DNA from: Ornithinimicrobium flavum
GTDB taxonomy: Bacteria > Actinomycetota > Actinomycetes > Actinomycetales > Dermatophilaceae
Direction of reading: 5' to 3'
DNA: 64,000 nucleotides
Assembly: GCF_004526345.1 (NCBI RefSeq)
Contig: NZ_CP038213.1
Span: 2,170,001 to 2,234,000, forward strand
Shown here: positions 1-8,622 of the stretch, one piece after another
Layout: the number at the start of each line of letters is the position of its first letter
How positions within the stretch are numbered: position 1 is the first letter of the stretch
The notes under the pieces: model-generated
The model's database searches: none
What the model saw: only the letters and a program-made list of their open reading frames with translations
Told to the model about the DNA's origin: nothing
Program-made: the position numbers and the translations under genes

Positions 1-755
1 CGCAGCTCGTGGGTGCGCACGCGGAAACGCTCGGCCTCCTCGTCCTCGCGCCCCATCGCCTTGACGACCATGCCCGCCTCGAAGGACTCGTGGGCCACCT
101 CGGCGACCTCGGCCCGCAGCTGCTGGGCCTTGGTGATGCGGGGGGACATGAAGCGCTGGAAGACGAGGTTGGCCGCGAACAGGCCCGGGAAGACGAGCAG
201 CCCGATGAAGGCCAGGAAGGGGTCGACCAGGACCATCATCACCCCGGCGATGACGAGCATGACGATGACCCCGATCGCCATCGGCAGGGGGTTGAACACC
301 TGCCAGGTGGCCTCGACGTCGGCGTGCGCGTTGGACAGCAGCTGACCCGACGGGTGCGCGTGGTGCCAGGAGAGGGGGAGCCTGAGGTACTGCCGGGTGA
401 CGTCCCGGCGGTAGCGGGCCTGCAGGTTGAAGCCGGCGATGGTGGCCCAGACCCGGCGCAGGATGACGCCGACGACGTTGACGGCCAGGACGCCCAGCAG
501 GACCCCCAGGATCGTCCACAGCCCGACGGCCTCGACCCGCCGCGCGGCGACGGCCGGCGCGATCACGCCGTCGGTGACCCACCCGATCGCCCACGCCGTG
601 CCCACGGTGGCACCGGCCCACAGGACGGACCCGACCACCGCCACGACGACCGGCCGTGGCTCGGCCTTCATGCCGCCCCAGATGACGCCCAGCCCGCGAC
701 GCAGCACGGCGCGGGTGGGGGCCGGACGGGGGACGGGCGGACTGGTCGTGGACAT
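1..755 (-). CDS. ABC transporter, fused permease/ATPase, N-terminal part only
   Basis: The minus strand is open from ATG at 755 to the window edge and gives about 251 residues. These read as the membrane domain of an ABC exporter: a basic N-terminus, hydrophobic helices near residues 35-55, 75-95 and 155-195, and an SGQLLSNAHADVE stretch like the SGxLxSRxxxDv segment of exporter membrane domains. The nucleotide-binding domain would lie outside the window, so the substrate cannot be named. A good -10 (TATGAT, 818-823) lies about 60 bases upstream, and GGAGG stands about ten bases before the ATG. The next gene diverges. Confidence 0.8.
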   Translation of the reverse strand, partial: MSTTSPPVPRPAPTRAVLRRGLGVIWGGMKAEPRPVVVAVVGSVLWAGATVGTAWAIGWVTDGVIAPAVAARRVEAVGLWTILGVLLGVLAVNVVGVILRRVWATIAGFNLQARYRRDVTRQYLRLPLSWHHAHPSGQLLSNAHADVEATWQVFNPLPMAIGVIVMLVIAGVMMVLVDPFLAFIGLLVFPGLFAANLVFQRFMSPRITKAQQLRAEVAEVAHESFEAGMVVKAMGREDEEAERFRVRTHEL

Positions 756-817
756 CGTGAGGTCGGCCTCCGGGGTCGCGGGTGGGGGTGGCTGACCCCG
801 GTGGCAGACGACGTCCG

Positions 818-823
818 ATCATA
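818..823 (-). promoter_or_regulatory. -10 element for the ABC transporter
   Basis: TATGAT on the minus strand matches a sigma-70 type -10 at five of six positions. It would give a leader of about 55 bases before the ATG at 755. No clear -35 is visible. The 147-base divergent region holds nothing else I recognise. Confidence 0.5.
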
Positions 824-902
824 GGGTCCCCGCACCAGTCTCCCACGGCCGGCCTGCCGCCCGGCCGTCGAGGAGGCCCCCGCCGCGTGGTGAGATAGGT
901 GC

Positions 903-1550
903 ATGTCCTCCCCCGCCGCCCCGCTCCGCCAGCTCATCGCCGAGACCGCGACCCGCCTGGGCCCGGACGCTCCCACGCTGTGCGACCCGTGGGACGTGCG
1001 CGCGCTGCTCGCCCACCTGGTCGTGCGCGAGTCCCGCCCCGACGCCCTGCCGGGGATCGGTCTCCCGGTGCCGGCGCTGCAACGGCACACCGCGTCGGTG
1101 CAGGAGTCGGTGGCCGCGGGGAGCTTCCCCCGGCTGGTCGCGACGTTCGGCGCCGGCCCGGCGCCCTGGTGGCCGACCCGGCTGCCCGTGCTGGACGGTC
1201 TGGTCAACACCGCCGAGCTGGCCGTCCACCTCGAGGACATGGTGCGGGCGCAGCCGGGCTGGGAGCCCACCGAGCTCCCGCCGGAGGTCCAGGCGGCCCT
1301 GTGGCGCACGCTGCGCGGCGCCGGCCGGATGCTCTACGCCTCGGCACCCACCGGGGTGGTGGCGGTGGCCGAGGGACACGGGCGGGTCGCCCTGCGCCGT
1401 CCCCCGGGTGAGTCCGGCACGGTCGTGCTGCGCGGCACCCCCCTGGAGCTGCTGCTCCACGCATTCGGCCGGGACGGTGTGGCCCGGGTGACCGTGGAGG
1501 GCGAGGAGGAGGACGTCGCCGCGCTGGCGGCCCACCGGCGCGGCGCCTGA
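903..1550 (+). CDS. TIGR03085-type DinB/maleylpyruvate isomerase-like protein
   Basis: The 215-residue protein has the layout of the actinobacterial TIGR03085 family, a DinB-like four-helix bundle usually described as metal-binding: an N-terminal LCDPWDVRALLAHLV stretch, and a central NTAELAVHLEDMVRAQPGW segment with a conserved His (about residue 109). Its reaction is not known. No strong Shine-Dalgarno precedes the ATG, so initiation may be leaderless. The next gene starts four bases after the stop and is probably co-translated. The family call rests on recall of the motif pattern. Confidence 0.7.
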   Translation: MSSPAAPLRQLIAETATRLGPDAPTLCDPWDVRALLAHLVVRESRPDALPGIGLPVPALQRHTASVQESVAAGSFPRLVATFGAGPAPWWPTRLPVLDGLVNTAELAVHLEDMVRAQPGWEPTELPPEVQAALWRTLRGAGRMLYASAPTGVVAVAEGHGRVALRRPPGESGTVVLRGTPLELLLHAFGRDGVARVTVEGEEEDVAALAAHRRGA

Positions 1551-1554
1551 GGGT

Positions 1555-2196
1555 ATGCCGTCCTCCGCCCGACGCGGTCCGGCGCGGCCCTTCGTGCTGG
1601 CGCTGGACGGGCGCAGCGGGGCGGGCAAGACCGAGCTCGCGGCGCGGCTGTCGGCCGAGCTCGCGCTCCGGGACCGTCGGTGCGTGGTGGTCCACCTCGA
1701 CGACCTCTACCCGGGGTGGGACGGCCTGGCCGACGCCCTCCCCGGACTCTGCTCGGACGTGCTCGGCCCGCTGCGGGCGGGGAGCCCGGGACGGTACCGG
1801 TCCTGGGACTGGCACGCCGGACGACCGGGACCGGTCCGGACGGTCCGGCCCGCCCCGGTGGTGCTGGTCGAGGGCGTCGGCGCCGGGGCGGTGCCCTGCG
1901 CGGACCTGGTCGACCTGCGCGTGTGGCTCGAGGTCGAGGAGGAGGTGCGCCGGCGGCGGGCCCTGGAACGTGACGGCGACGTCCTCGCCCCCCACTGGCA
2001 GGACTGGGCGGCCCAGGAGGAGCGGCTCTTCGCCCGTCGGGGCGGGCGGGACCGTGCCGACGTGGTGCTGCGGGACGGGGGGCCGGTGGCGGTGACCACC
2101 CTGGCCGCCCGGGTGGACCGGGAGGCGGGCCCGGCGCGAGAAGGGCCCGGGACTCCCCCCGGGGAGGATCAGCCCAGGCCCCCGGGGCTCTCCTGA
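1555..2196 (+). CDS. Uridine kinase-like P-loop ATPase
   Basis: The 213-residue protein opens with a Walker A loop (GRSGAGKT, about residues 18-25) after a short beta strand (VLALDG). A VVHLDDLYPGWDGL segment resembles the substrate-binding strand of uridine kinases and phosphoribulokinases, and a VVLVEGVGA strand fits Walker B. Actinobacterial copies are annotated as ATP-binding protein or uridine kinase family; the true substrate is unknown. The gene follows the TIGR03085-like gene by four bases and overlaps the convergent PH-domain gene by 28 bases at its 3' end. Confidence 0.65.
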   Translation: MPSSARRGPARPFVLALDGRSGAGKTELAARLSAELALRDRRCVVVHLDDLYPGWDGLADALPGLCSDVLGPLRAGSPGRYRSWDWHAGRPGPVRTVRPAPVVLVEGVGAGAVPCADLVDLRVWLEVEEEVRRRRALERDGDVLAPHWQDWAAQEERLFARRGGRDRADVVLRDGGPVAVTTLAARVDREAGPAREGPGTPPGEDQPRPPGLS

Positions 2197-2663
2197 CGGG
2201 AGGAGTGGTGCTGGATGAGGGCCGCGAGGCGGGCCGCGTCGCGACGGGCCCGCTCACCGTCGGCCCGCTGGATCGCCATCACGGCGACCTCCTCGGTATC
2301 GGTCAGCTCCAGCACCGCCCACGGCCCACCCTGCGCGAAGCCGACCCGGAGGATCTGCGACCACTCGAGGTCCCGGCTCCGCACGAGGTTGACCACCCGC
2401 AGCCCCTGCGGCGAGGGGAGGGCACGGATCAGGGCGTACCTCCAGAGGAACCCGCCCATCACCAGGCCGACGAGGAAGATGAGGACGCGGTTGAGCGTGT
2501 CCAGCTCCGCGGGGGCGTTGATGTGGGCCGGGGCCAGGATCGCGACGAGGCCGAAGACGAGGACCGAGAGCACCGCCATGACCCGACCCACCCAGGCCCC
2601 GACGACGGGGCGGAAGGGGGCGTAGGGCTCCGGAGGGCGCGGCGCGCGCTGCTGCTCGCTCAC
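2169..2663 (-). CDS. Small membrane PH-domain-like protein
   Basis: The protein of about 164 residues has two membrane segments (near residues 25-45 and 55-75) and then a beta-rich C-terminal domain (LRVVNLVRSRDLEWSQI... and AVLELTDTEEVAVMAIQ) typical of bacterial PH-like (YdbT/bPH) membrane proteins. Function is unknown. I chose GTG at 2663 because it overlaps the stop of the transporter upstream (GTGA), so it should be translated by coupling and be made with RibM. The reading frame stays open upstream of this GTG but only as a shadow of ribM. Confidence 0.7.
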   Translation of the reverse strand: MSEQQRAPRPPEPYAPFRPVVGAWVGRVMAVLSVLVFGLVAILAPAHINAPAELDTLNRVLIFLVGLVMGGFLWRYALIRALPSPQGLRVVNLVRSRDLEWSQILRVGFAQGGPWAVLELTDTEEVAVMAIQRADGERARRDAARLAALIQHHSSRQESPGGLG

Positions 2664-3391
2664 CGGACCAGGGTACGTGCCCCGTCCTCCGGGGCGGGCC
2701 CGGCCCCGGTGATCGAGGGCTCGGCCTCCTCGTCCCGGGCCGCCCTGCGCCAGACGACGAATCCCCACAGGACGAAGGCGCCGTAGACGGCGTACAGGAC
2801 GGCCGACGGGTAGTAGCCCGAGCTCCACAGCAGGGGCACCCCCACGATGTCGACGGCGATCCAGACCAACCAGAAGTCGACCCAGCCCCGGGCCATCGCG
2901 AAGGTGGCGAGGATCGAGCCGACGAAGATCCAGGCGTCGGTCCAGTAGTACCACCGCGGGGCCGGCCAGCCGGCGCCCACCTGGGCGAAGATCCACTGGC
3001 ACAGCACGAGCAGGACGAGGGCGAGCAGCAGGTAGAGGGCCCGCTCCCGGCCGGTCGCCCACCGGGGCGTGATGGCCGGCGCCCCGTGCTCGCGGTGCCG
3101 CCGCGAGCGGTTCCACCGCCACCAGCCGTAGACGCTGGTGGCGATGAAGAAGACCTGGCGCGAGGCCTGTCCGAAGAGGCTGTGCTCCTGCGGGTTGGAG
3201 AACCACACCCCCATGAAGACGGTGAAGAGCAGGGCGTTGCCGATGATGCCCACCGGCCAGGCCCAGACGGTGCGTCGCATGCCGAGGACGGCCGAGGCCA
3301 GCCCGAAGGCGTTGCCGACCACCTCCCGCCACGCGATGGTGTGGCCGGCCACGGTGAGCTCGGCGTAGAAGATGTCGTTCCAGACGTCCAC
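2660..3391 (-). CDS. ribM: PnuC-family transporter, probably riboflavin uptake (RibM/PnuX)
   Basis: This 243-residue membrane protein has the PnuC fold: about seven hydrophobic segments and the aromatic WPVGIIGN, YGWWRW and TDAWIFVGSILATFAMARGW motifs. PnuC proteins carry nicotinamide riboside, but in actinobacteria a subgroup (RibM/PnuX, studied in Corynebacterium and Streptomyces) takes up riboflavin and sits behind an FMN riboswitch. An FMN-riboswitch core lies directly upstream here (3455-3517), so riboflavin is the better substrate call. The start is GTG at 3391, with GGAAGGA about six bases upstream. It is translationally coupled to the PH-domain gene. Confidence 0.8.
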   Translation of the reverse strand: MDVWNDIFYAELTVAGHTIAWREVVGNAFGLASAVLGMRRTVWAWPVGIIGNALLFTVFMGVWFSNPQEHSLFGQASRQVFFIATSVYGWWRWNRSRRHREHGAPAITPRWATGRERALYLLLALVLLVLCQWIFAQVGAGWPAPRWYYWTDAWIFVGSILATFAMARGWVDFWLVWIAVDIVGVPLLWSSGYYPSAVLYAVYGAFVLWGFVVWRRAARDEEAEPSITGAGPAPEDGARTLVR

Positions 3392-3410
3392 GTCCGTCCT
3401 TCCGGATCAG

Positions 3411-3436
3411 GACGAGACGGGGGACCCCCGCTCGTC
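3411..3436 (-). promoter_or_regulatory. Strong hairpin between FMN aptamer and ribM start
   Basis: On the minus strand GACGAGCGGGG pairs with CCCCG-U-CTCGTC, giving an eleven-pair stem with a triloop and one bulged U. It stands where the P4-P6 half of a normal FMN aptamer would be and ends about eight bases before the ribM Shine-Dalgarno. There is no U tract, so a classic intrinsic terminator is unlikely; it may be an expression-platform stem. Confidence 0.5.
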
Positions 3437-3454
3437 GGGTGCGGGCGCCGTGGT

Positions 3455-3517
3455 CGTGCTGCGGCCGGGTCGCGGACTGTCACCGCCGGCTCGGACTTTC
3501 ACCCACCCCGGAGCACG
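3455..3517 (-). promoter_or_regulatory. FMN riboswitch (RFN element), 5' half only
   Basis: The minus strand reads CTCCGGGGTGGGTGAAAGTC, CGAGCCGGCGGTGACAGTCC and GCGACCCG in a row, a near-exact match to the P1-P2-P3 half of the FMN riboswitch. The usual second half (the CCGACGGT...AGTCCGGATG block) is missing. Instead CGTGCT (3517-3512) can pair with AGCACG (3460-3455) directly after P3 and close a short element. A TACCCT -10-like hexamer at 3530-3535 would start the RNA at about the first P1 base. It sits between rpe and ribM and probably controls ribM. Confidence 0.75.
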
Positions 3518-3550
3518 TGTGCACCCACGAGGGTACTCCTCCCGCGGCGA

Positions 3551-4222
3551 TCAGCCGCAGCGGTGGCGCGCGGCGATGCTCCGCAGCTCGGCGATGCGCC
3601 CGGCGACGTCGTCGGCGCCGTAGACCGCCGACCCGGCGACGAAGACGTCGGCCCCCGCCTCGACGCACTGCCCGATGGTGTCGGCCGACACGCCGCCGTC
3701 CACCTGGACCCAGATCTCCCCTCCCCGCCGTCGCACCGCCTCGCGCACCGCCCGCACCTTCGGCATCTGGTCGGCCATGAAGGATTGACCACCGAAACCC
3801 GGCTCCACGGTCATGACGAGCACCATGTCCACCTCGTCCAGCAGCTCCTCGTAGGGCTCGAAGGGGGTGCCCGGCTTGAGGGCGATGGCGGCGCGGGCAC
3901 CCTCGGCACGGATGGCCCGGGCCACCGCCACGGGGTCGCCCGCCGCCTCGACGTGGAAGGTCACCGACCGGGCTCCTGCCTCGGCGTACCCCGGCGCCCA
4001 GCGCTCCGGCTCGGCGATCATGAGGTGCGCGTCGATGGGCACCGGGCTCACCCGGGCGAGCGCCTCCACGACCGGTCGACCCAGGGTCAGGTTGGGCACG
4101 AAGTGGTTGTCCATGACGTCCACGTGCGCCCAGTCGGCGCTCTCGATGGCCCGCAGCTCGGCCTCCAGGTTGGCGAAGTCCGCGGCCAGGATCGACGGGC
4201 TGATCTGCAGCTGGGAGGTCAT
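3551..4222 (-). CDS. rpe: Ribulose-phosphate 3-epimerase
   Basis: The 223-residue TIM-barrel enzyme interconverts ribulose 5-phosphate and xylulose 5-phosphate in the cytosolic pentose phosphate pathway. Family signatures are visible: [10 protein letters not shown] at the N-terminus, [16 protein letters not shown] with the metal-binding and catalytic Asp, [16 protein letters not shown] and WVQVDGG. Length is standard. It is the distal gene of fmt-rsmB-rpe, 42 bases after rsmB, and precedes the FMN-controlled ribM on the same strand. Confidence 0.95.
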   Translation of the reverse strand: MTSQLQISPSILAADFANLEAELRAIESADWAHVDVMDNHFVPNLTLGRPVVEALARVSPVPIDAHLMIAEPERWAPGYAEAGARSVTFHVEAAGDPVAVARAIRAEGARAAIALKPGTPFEPYEELLDEVDMVLVMTVEPGFGGQSFMADQMPKVRAVREAVRRRGGEIWVQVDGGVSADTIGQCVEAGADVFVAGSAVYGADDVAGRIAELRSIAARHRCG

Positions 4223-4264
4223 GGTGGCCAGCCTAACGAGCGTCGACCGGCCTGCTCCTGCGCC

Positions 4265-5752
4265 TCACCGGCGGCGCAGGAGGGCGACGAACATGCCGTC
4301 GGTGCCGTGGCGGTGGGGCCACAGCTGGGCCCACGGCTCGGCGTCGGTGCCACCGGTCCCGGTCAGCGGGGCCCCCTCGCGGTCCCGCAGCAGCGGCCGG
4401 ACGTCGACCAGCTCGACGTCGTCGCGACGCCTGAGGGTGTCGCGCACCACCAGCTGGGTCTCGGCCAGGTGCGGCGAGCAGGTGGCGTAGGCGACCAGAC
4501 CCCCCACCCGGGTGGCGTCGAGGGCGGAGGCCAGGAGGTCCCGCTGGAGCGGACCGAGCGTGGTGAGGTCGCTGGGCGAGCGCCGCCAGCGAGCCTCGGG
4601 TCGACGACGCAGGGCACCCAGCCCGGTGCAGGGGGCGTCGACGAGGACGCGGTCGTAGCCGCCCGGCTCGTCCCTCCCCACCTCGCGGCCGTCACCCACG
4701 CTGATCTCGACCCGCGCCCCCGCCCGCAGCGCCTCCGCCACGGTGTGCCGCACCAGCTCGGCACGGTGGGGACTGACCTCGTTGGCGCGCAGGCCGGCGC
4801 CGCGCTGCAGCGCCACCGCGGCCAGCAGACCGGCCTTGCCCCCCGGGCCGGCGCACAGGTCCAGCCACCGCTCGTCCCGGCCCGGCAGGGGGGTCTGCGC
4901 GAGGGCGAGGGTGAGCAGCTGGGAGCCGGCGTCCTGCACGGCGGCTCCGCCCTCGCGCACGGCTGCGAGACGGCCCGGGTCCCCCTGGGCGAGGGTCCAG
5001 GCCGTCGGGGCCAGCGGCGAGGGCTCGGCCCCGGCACGCAGGAGATCGTCCTCCGCCACCAGACCGGGCCGGGCGGCTAGGGTCAGCGGGCCGGGGGCGT
5101 TGTGGGCCGCGAGCAGGTCGGGCAGCTCGGACTCCGGTATGCCGCCGGCCAGCAGGGACCCGCGCAGGGCCCGCACCACCCAGACCGGGTGGGAGTGCTC
5201 CGCCGCGAGGCGCTCCAGGGGGTCGCTGAGACCCTCGGTGACCCGGTCGACCCACGCCTGGCGGTCCTGCTCGCTCACCCGGCGCAGCACGGCGTTGACG
5301 AAGCCTCCCGCGCCCTGGCTGACGTGCTGGCGGGCCAGGGCGACGGTGGCGCTCACCGCCGCGTGGGCCGGCACCCGCATCCCCAGCAGCTGGTGGACAC
5401 CCAGGCGCATCACGTCGCGCACCGGCGGGTCGATCCGGTCGACGGGGCGGTCGGCCGCCACCGCGATCACGCGGTCGTAGAGTCCCTGCATCCGCAGCGT
5501 GCCGTAGGTCAGCTCGGTGGCGAAGGCGGCGTCGCGCCCGGCGACCTGGGCCCGGCGCAGCGCGGCGGGCAGCTCGAGGTTGGCGAACGCCTCCTGGGTC
5601 TCCACCGCCCGCAGCACCTGGAAGGCCACCTCCCGGGCCGGGTCCCCGCTGCGCTGACGCTGCGCGGGCGCCTGGGCCGAGCGGCGACGAGGCCCACGCC
5701 GGGACCGGTCCGGTCCGCTCCCGCGACGCTCCTCACCGGGTCGCTCAGCCAT
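4265..5752 (-). CDS. rsmB: 16S rRNA m5C967 methyltransferase RsmB (Sun)
   Basis: The 495-residue protein starts at ATG 5752, eight bases inside the end of fmt. An Arg-rich tail (1-50) leads into a NusB-like RNA-binding domain ([15 protein letters not shown]... to about residue 190) and a Rossmann methyltransferase domain. The SAM site ([16 protein letters not shown]), catalytic DAPCTGLG with the Cys, and [12 protein letters not shown] with the second Cys are all present. It methylates a cytosine of 16S rRNA. The open frame continues upstream of the ATG, but only as a shadow of fmt. Confidence 0.93.
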   Translation of the reverse strand: MAERPGEERRGSGPDRSRRGPRRRSAQAPAQRQRSGDPAREVAFQVLRAVETQEAFANLELPAALRRAQVAGRDAAFATELTYGTLRMQGLYDRVIAVAADRPVDRIDPPVRDVMRLGVHQLLGMRVPAHAAVSATVALARQHVSQGAGGFVNAVLRRVSEQDRQAWVDRVTEGLSDPLERLAAEHSHPVWVVRALRGSLLAGGIPESELPDLLAAHNAPGPLTLAARPGLVAEDDLLRAGAEPSPLAPTAWTLAQGDPGRLAAVREGGAAVQDAGSQLLTLALAQTPLPGRDERWLDLCAGPGGKAGLLAAVALQRGAGLRANEVSPHRAELVRHTVAEALRAGARVEISVGDGREVGRDEPGGYDRVLVDAPCTGLGALRRRPEARWRRSPSDLTTLGPLQRDLLASALDATRVGGLVAYATCSPHLAETQLVVRDTLRRRDDVELVDVRPLLRDREGAPLTGTGGTDAEPWAQLWPHRHGTDGMFVALLRRR

Positions 5753-6680
5753 CGAACCGCTCCCCCGTCCCCGGTCGCACACCACGGGCCCAGTCCGCCG
5801 CCGCCATCTCCCTGCGGCCGTGGGGCTGCACACGGTCCAGCCGCACCGCACCGCCACCCGTGCCCACGAGCACGTCCTGCCGTCCGGCCAGGAGCTCACC
5901 TGGGGCCAGCTCCCGGTCGGACGGCGCGGGGGTCGGGCGCACCGGGCCCAGCTTGAGCCGCTCACCGCGCCAGGTCGTCCAGGCGCCCGGGGCCGGCGTG
6001 CAGGCCCGCACGAGCCGGTCGACGGCGTAGGACGGGCGGGCCCAGTCGACCCGCGCGTCGTCCACCCCCAGCTTCGGGGCGAGGCTGACCCCGTCCGCCG
6101 GCTGCGGCTCGGGGACGAGCATCCCCTGCTCGAGCCCGTCCATCGTCGCCACGAGCAGGTCCGCCCCGGCCAGCGCCAGGCGGTCCAGGAGGGCACCGCT
6201 GGTGTCCTCCGGGCGGATGGGCTCGGTGAGCCGACCCAGGACCGGGCCGGTGTCCAGCCCCTGCTCGAGTCGGAAGGTCACCGCTCCGGTGATGTCGTCG
6301 CCCGCGCGCACCGCGTGCTGGACGGGCGCCGCCCCGCGCCAGGCGGGCAGCAGCGAGAAGTGCAGGTTGACCCAGCCGTGCGCCGGCAGGGCGAGCAGGT
6401 GCGGGGGGACGAGAAGGCCGTAGGCGACGACCGCGCACGCGTCCGGCCCCCACTCCCGCAGGCGGTCGGCCATCTCGTCCCCGCGCAGGGTGTCCGGAGT
6501 CAGCACGGGCAGACCCGCCTGCTCGGCGACGCCACGGACCGGTGAGGGGCGCAGGGCACGCCCCCGCCCGGCCCTCGCGTCCGGCCGGGTCAGCACGCCG
6601 ACGACCTCGTGCCGGGACGCGAGCAGCGCCCGCAGGCTCGGCACCGCCGCCTCCGGTGTCCCCGCGAAGACGACCCTCAC
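5745..6680 (-). CDS. fmt: Methionyl-tRNA formyltransferase
   Basis: The 311-residue enzyme formylates initiator Met-tRNA. The N-terminal formyltransferase domain has [12 protein letters not shown], the catalytic Asn-His-Asp set ([17 protein letters not shown] and [11 protein letters not shown]), and a C-terminal OB-like domain from about residue 205. The start is GTG at 6680 with GGAGG six bases before it. Just upstream the bases of the start region are duplicated, creating a seven-codon reading frame (GTG at 6700) whose stop overlaps the fmt start. fmt leads a unit with rsmB and rpe. Confidence 0.95.
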   Translation of the reverse strand: MRVVFAGTPEAAVPSLRALLASRHEVVGVLTRPDARAGRGRALRPSPVRGVAEQAGLPVLTPDTLRGDEMADRLREWGPDACAVVAYGLLVPPHLLALPAHGWVNLHFSLLPAWRGAAPVQHAVRAGDDITGAVTFRLEQGLDTGPVLGRLTEPIRPEDTSGALLDRLALAGADLLVATMDGLEQGMLVPEPQPADGVSLAPKLGVDDARVDWARPSYAVDRLVRACTPAPGAWTTWRGERLKLGPVRPTPAPSDRELAPGELLAGRQDVLVGTGGGAVRLDRVQPHGRREMAAADWARGVRPGTGERFDG

Positions 6681-6702
6681 CGCATACCTCCGACCCTCAC
6701 CG
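6671..6702 (-). repeat. 12-base direct repeat around the fmt start
   Basis: CGGTGAGGGTCG occurs twice on the minus strand, at 6691-6702 and 6671-6682, eight bases apart. The second copy holds the fmt GTG. The first offers a GTG that opens a seven-codon frame ending in a TGA overlapping the fmt start. Confidence 0.6.
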
Positions 6703-6741
6703 GACGATCCTCACACACCGACCGGGCAGGTCCGCACCGTC

Positions 6742-6760
6742 CGACCCGCGGGCCGGGTCG
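6742..6760 (-). terminator. Possible terminator hairpin after the peptide ABC operon
   Basis: CGACCCG and CGGGTCG form a seven-pair GC stem with a five-base loop, 27 bases past the stop of the ATPase gene. There is no U tract. The call is weak. Confidence 0.35.
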
Positions 6761-6786
6761 CGTCGGCCCACGGCCACCCGACCTGC

Positions 6787-8622
6787 TCAGCGCCGGTCGG
6801 TGTCCGGCTCCCCGGCCTCCTCGGGTGAGACCTCGTCGTGCGCGGTGTAGGCGCTGTGGAAGGCACCCGCGTCGGTGTGCAGCTCCACGACCTCCTCGCC
6901 CTGCTCGCGCAGCAGCTCGTGGCGCTCGCGGCGGCGCCGGGCCTGCTCGATCGGGTCGGGGACGGGCGCGGCGGCGATGAGACGCTGGGTGTACTCCTCC
7001 CGGGGGTCCTCCATGATCTGGGCCCGCGGTCCGGCCTCGACGACCTTGCCGTTCTGCAGCACGACCACCTGGTGGGCGAGCAGGTCGATGACGGCCAGGT
7101 CGTGGGAGATGAAGAGGCAGGCGAAGCCGAACTGCTCCTGCAGGTCCGCGAAGATGCGCAGGACACGGGCCTGCACGGAGACGTCCAGCGCGGAGGTGGG
7201 CTCGTCGGCGACCAGCAGCTCGGGGTCCAGGACCAGCGCCCGGGCGACGGAGATGCGCTGACGCTGGCCGCCGGAGACCTCGTGGGGGTAGCGGTTGTAG
7301 ACCTCGCGGGGCAGTTCGACGGCGTCCAGCAGCTCGTAGACCTTGTTCTCCCGGGCCTTGCGGTCACCGACCTTGTGCACCACCATCGGCTCGGCGATGC
7401 AGTCGCCGATCGGCAGGCGGGGGTTGAGCGAGGCCGCCGGGTCCTGGAAGATGACGCCGATGCGCTTGCGCAGCGCCTTCTTCTCGGCCCGCGACATCGA
7501 GGTCATGTCCTGGCCCAGGAGCCGGAACTCGCCGCCGGCGGCCGGGATGAGCCCGAGGGCGCAGCGCCCGATGGTCGACTTGCCCGAGCCGGATTCCCCG
7601 ACCAGGCCGACGATCTCGCCCTGCCGCACCTGGAAGCTCACGTCGTCGACCGCCCGGAACGGCGGCTTGCCCAGGCGTTGGTACTCGATGACGAGGTTCT
7701 TCAGGTCGATGGCCAGGGGGGCGTCCGCGGCGACGTCCTCCTTGACGTGTATGCCCATCTGACCCCGGCCGTGACCCATGCGCGGCACCGAGTCGAGGAG
7801 CATCCGGGTGTAGTCGTGCTGGGGTCGGAGCAGGACCTCCTCCACGGTGCCGCGCTCGACGATCTCACCCTTGAACATCACGGCCACACGGTCCGCCATG
7901 TCGGCGACGACACCCATGTTGTGGGTGATGAGCAGGATGCCCGTGTTGAGCTTGTCCTTGAGGGAGCGCAGCAGGTCCAGGATGTCGGCCTGGACCGTGA
8001 CGTCCAGGGCTGTGGTCGGCTCGTCGGCGATGATGACCTTGGGGTCGCAGCTGATGGCGATGGCGATGACCACACGCTGACGCTGACCGCCGGACAGCTC
8101 GTGCGGGTACTTCTTCATCTGCCGCTCGGGCTCGGGGATGCCGACCATGGTGAGCAGCTCGACGGCCCGGTCCCAGGCGGCCTGGCCGCGGGCGACGCCG
8201 TGCAGCTCCATGGACTCCATCATCTGGGTGGCGATGGTCAGCACCGGGTTGAGCGCGGTCATCGGCTCCTGGAAGACCATGGCGATGTCGTTGCCGCGCA
8301 GTCGACGCATGCTCGCCTCGGGAAGCCGGCCCACCTCCTTCCCGGCCACGTCCACCAGGCCACCGATGGTGGCGTTGCTCGGCAGCAGCCGCATCGCGGT
8401 CATCGAGGTGACCGACTTGCCCGACCCGGACTCGCCCACGAGGGCGACGACCTCCCCCGGTCGCACCCGCAGGTCCACGCCCTTGACCGCGTGGACGCTG
8501 CCGAACTCGGTCCGGAACCGGACGTCGACGTCGCTGAAGGCGAGGACGACCTCCTCCCCCTCGGTGGGGGTCCCGGACCCGGAGAAGGTGGGGCCGTCGT
8601 AGTTCTCGGTCGTGGTCGTCAT
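6787..8622 (-). CDS. Oligopeptide ABC importer ATPase, two-domain (DppD-DppF fusion)
   Basis: The 611-residue protein carries two complete ABC ATPase units of the OppD/OppF type. Unit 1 has Walker A at about residues 63-70 (GESGSGKS), the LSGGQ signature at 177-181 and Walker B (VIIADEPT) at 197-204. Unit 2 has Walker A near 342-349, VSGGQRQR, and LLVADEPTSALD. The RPQHDYTRMLLDSVP tail typical of OppD-like proteins joins the halves. It should power uptake of peptides or related solutes with the two permeases. Its ATG overlaps the stop of the upstream permease (TGATG). Confidence 0.92.
   Translation of the reverse strand: MTTTTENYDGPTFSGSGTPTEGEEVVLAFSDVDVRFRTEFGSVHAVKGVDLRVRPGEVVALVGESGSGKSVTSMTAMRLLPSNATIGGLVDVAGKEVGRLPEASMRRLRGNDIAMVFQEPMTALNPVLTIATQMMESMELHGVARGQAAWDRAVELLTMVGIPEPERQMKKYPHELSGGQRQRVVIAIAISCDPKVIIADEPTTALDVTVQADILDLLRSLKDKLNTGILLITHNMGVVADMADRVAVMFKGEIVERGTVEEVLLRPQHDYTRMLLDSVPRMGHGRGQMGIHVKEDVAADAPLAIDLKNLVIEYQRLGKPPFRAVDDVSFQVRQGEIVGLVGESGSGKSTIGRCALGLIPAAGGEFRLLGQDMTSMSRAEKKALRKRIGVIFQDPAASLNPRLPIGDCIAEPMVVHKVGDRKARENKVYELLDAVELPREVYNRYPHEVSGGQRQRISVARALVLDPELLVADEPTSALDVSVQARVLRIFADLQEQFGFACLFISHDLAVIDLLAHQVVVLQNGKVVEAGPRAQIMEDPREEYTQRLIAAAPVPDPIEQARRRRERHELLREQGEEVVELHTDAGAFHSAYTAHDEVSPEEAGEPDTDRR

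Noticed and set aside
9..824. Long + strand frame at the left edge
   Set aside because: It is Asp/Gly/Arg-rich and runs opposite a clear ABC transporter membrane domain, so it is a shadow.
2660..3391. Nicotinamide riboside transporter PnuC
   Set aside because: The family fits, but the FMN-riboswitch core upstream points to the riboflavin subgroup RibM/PnuX.
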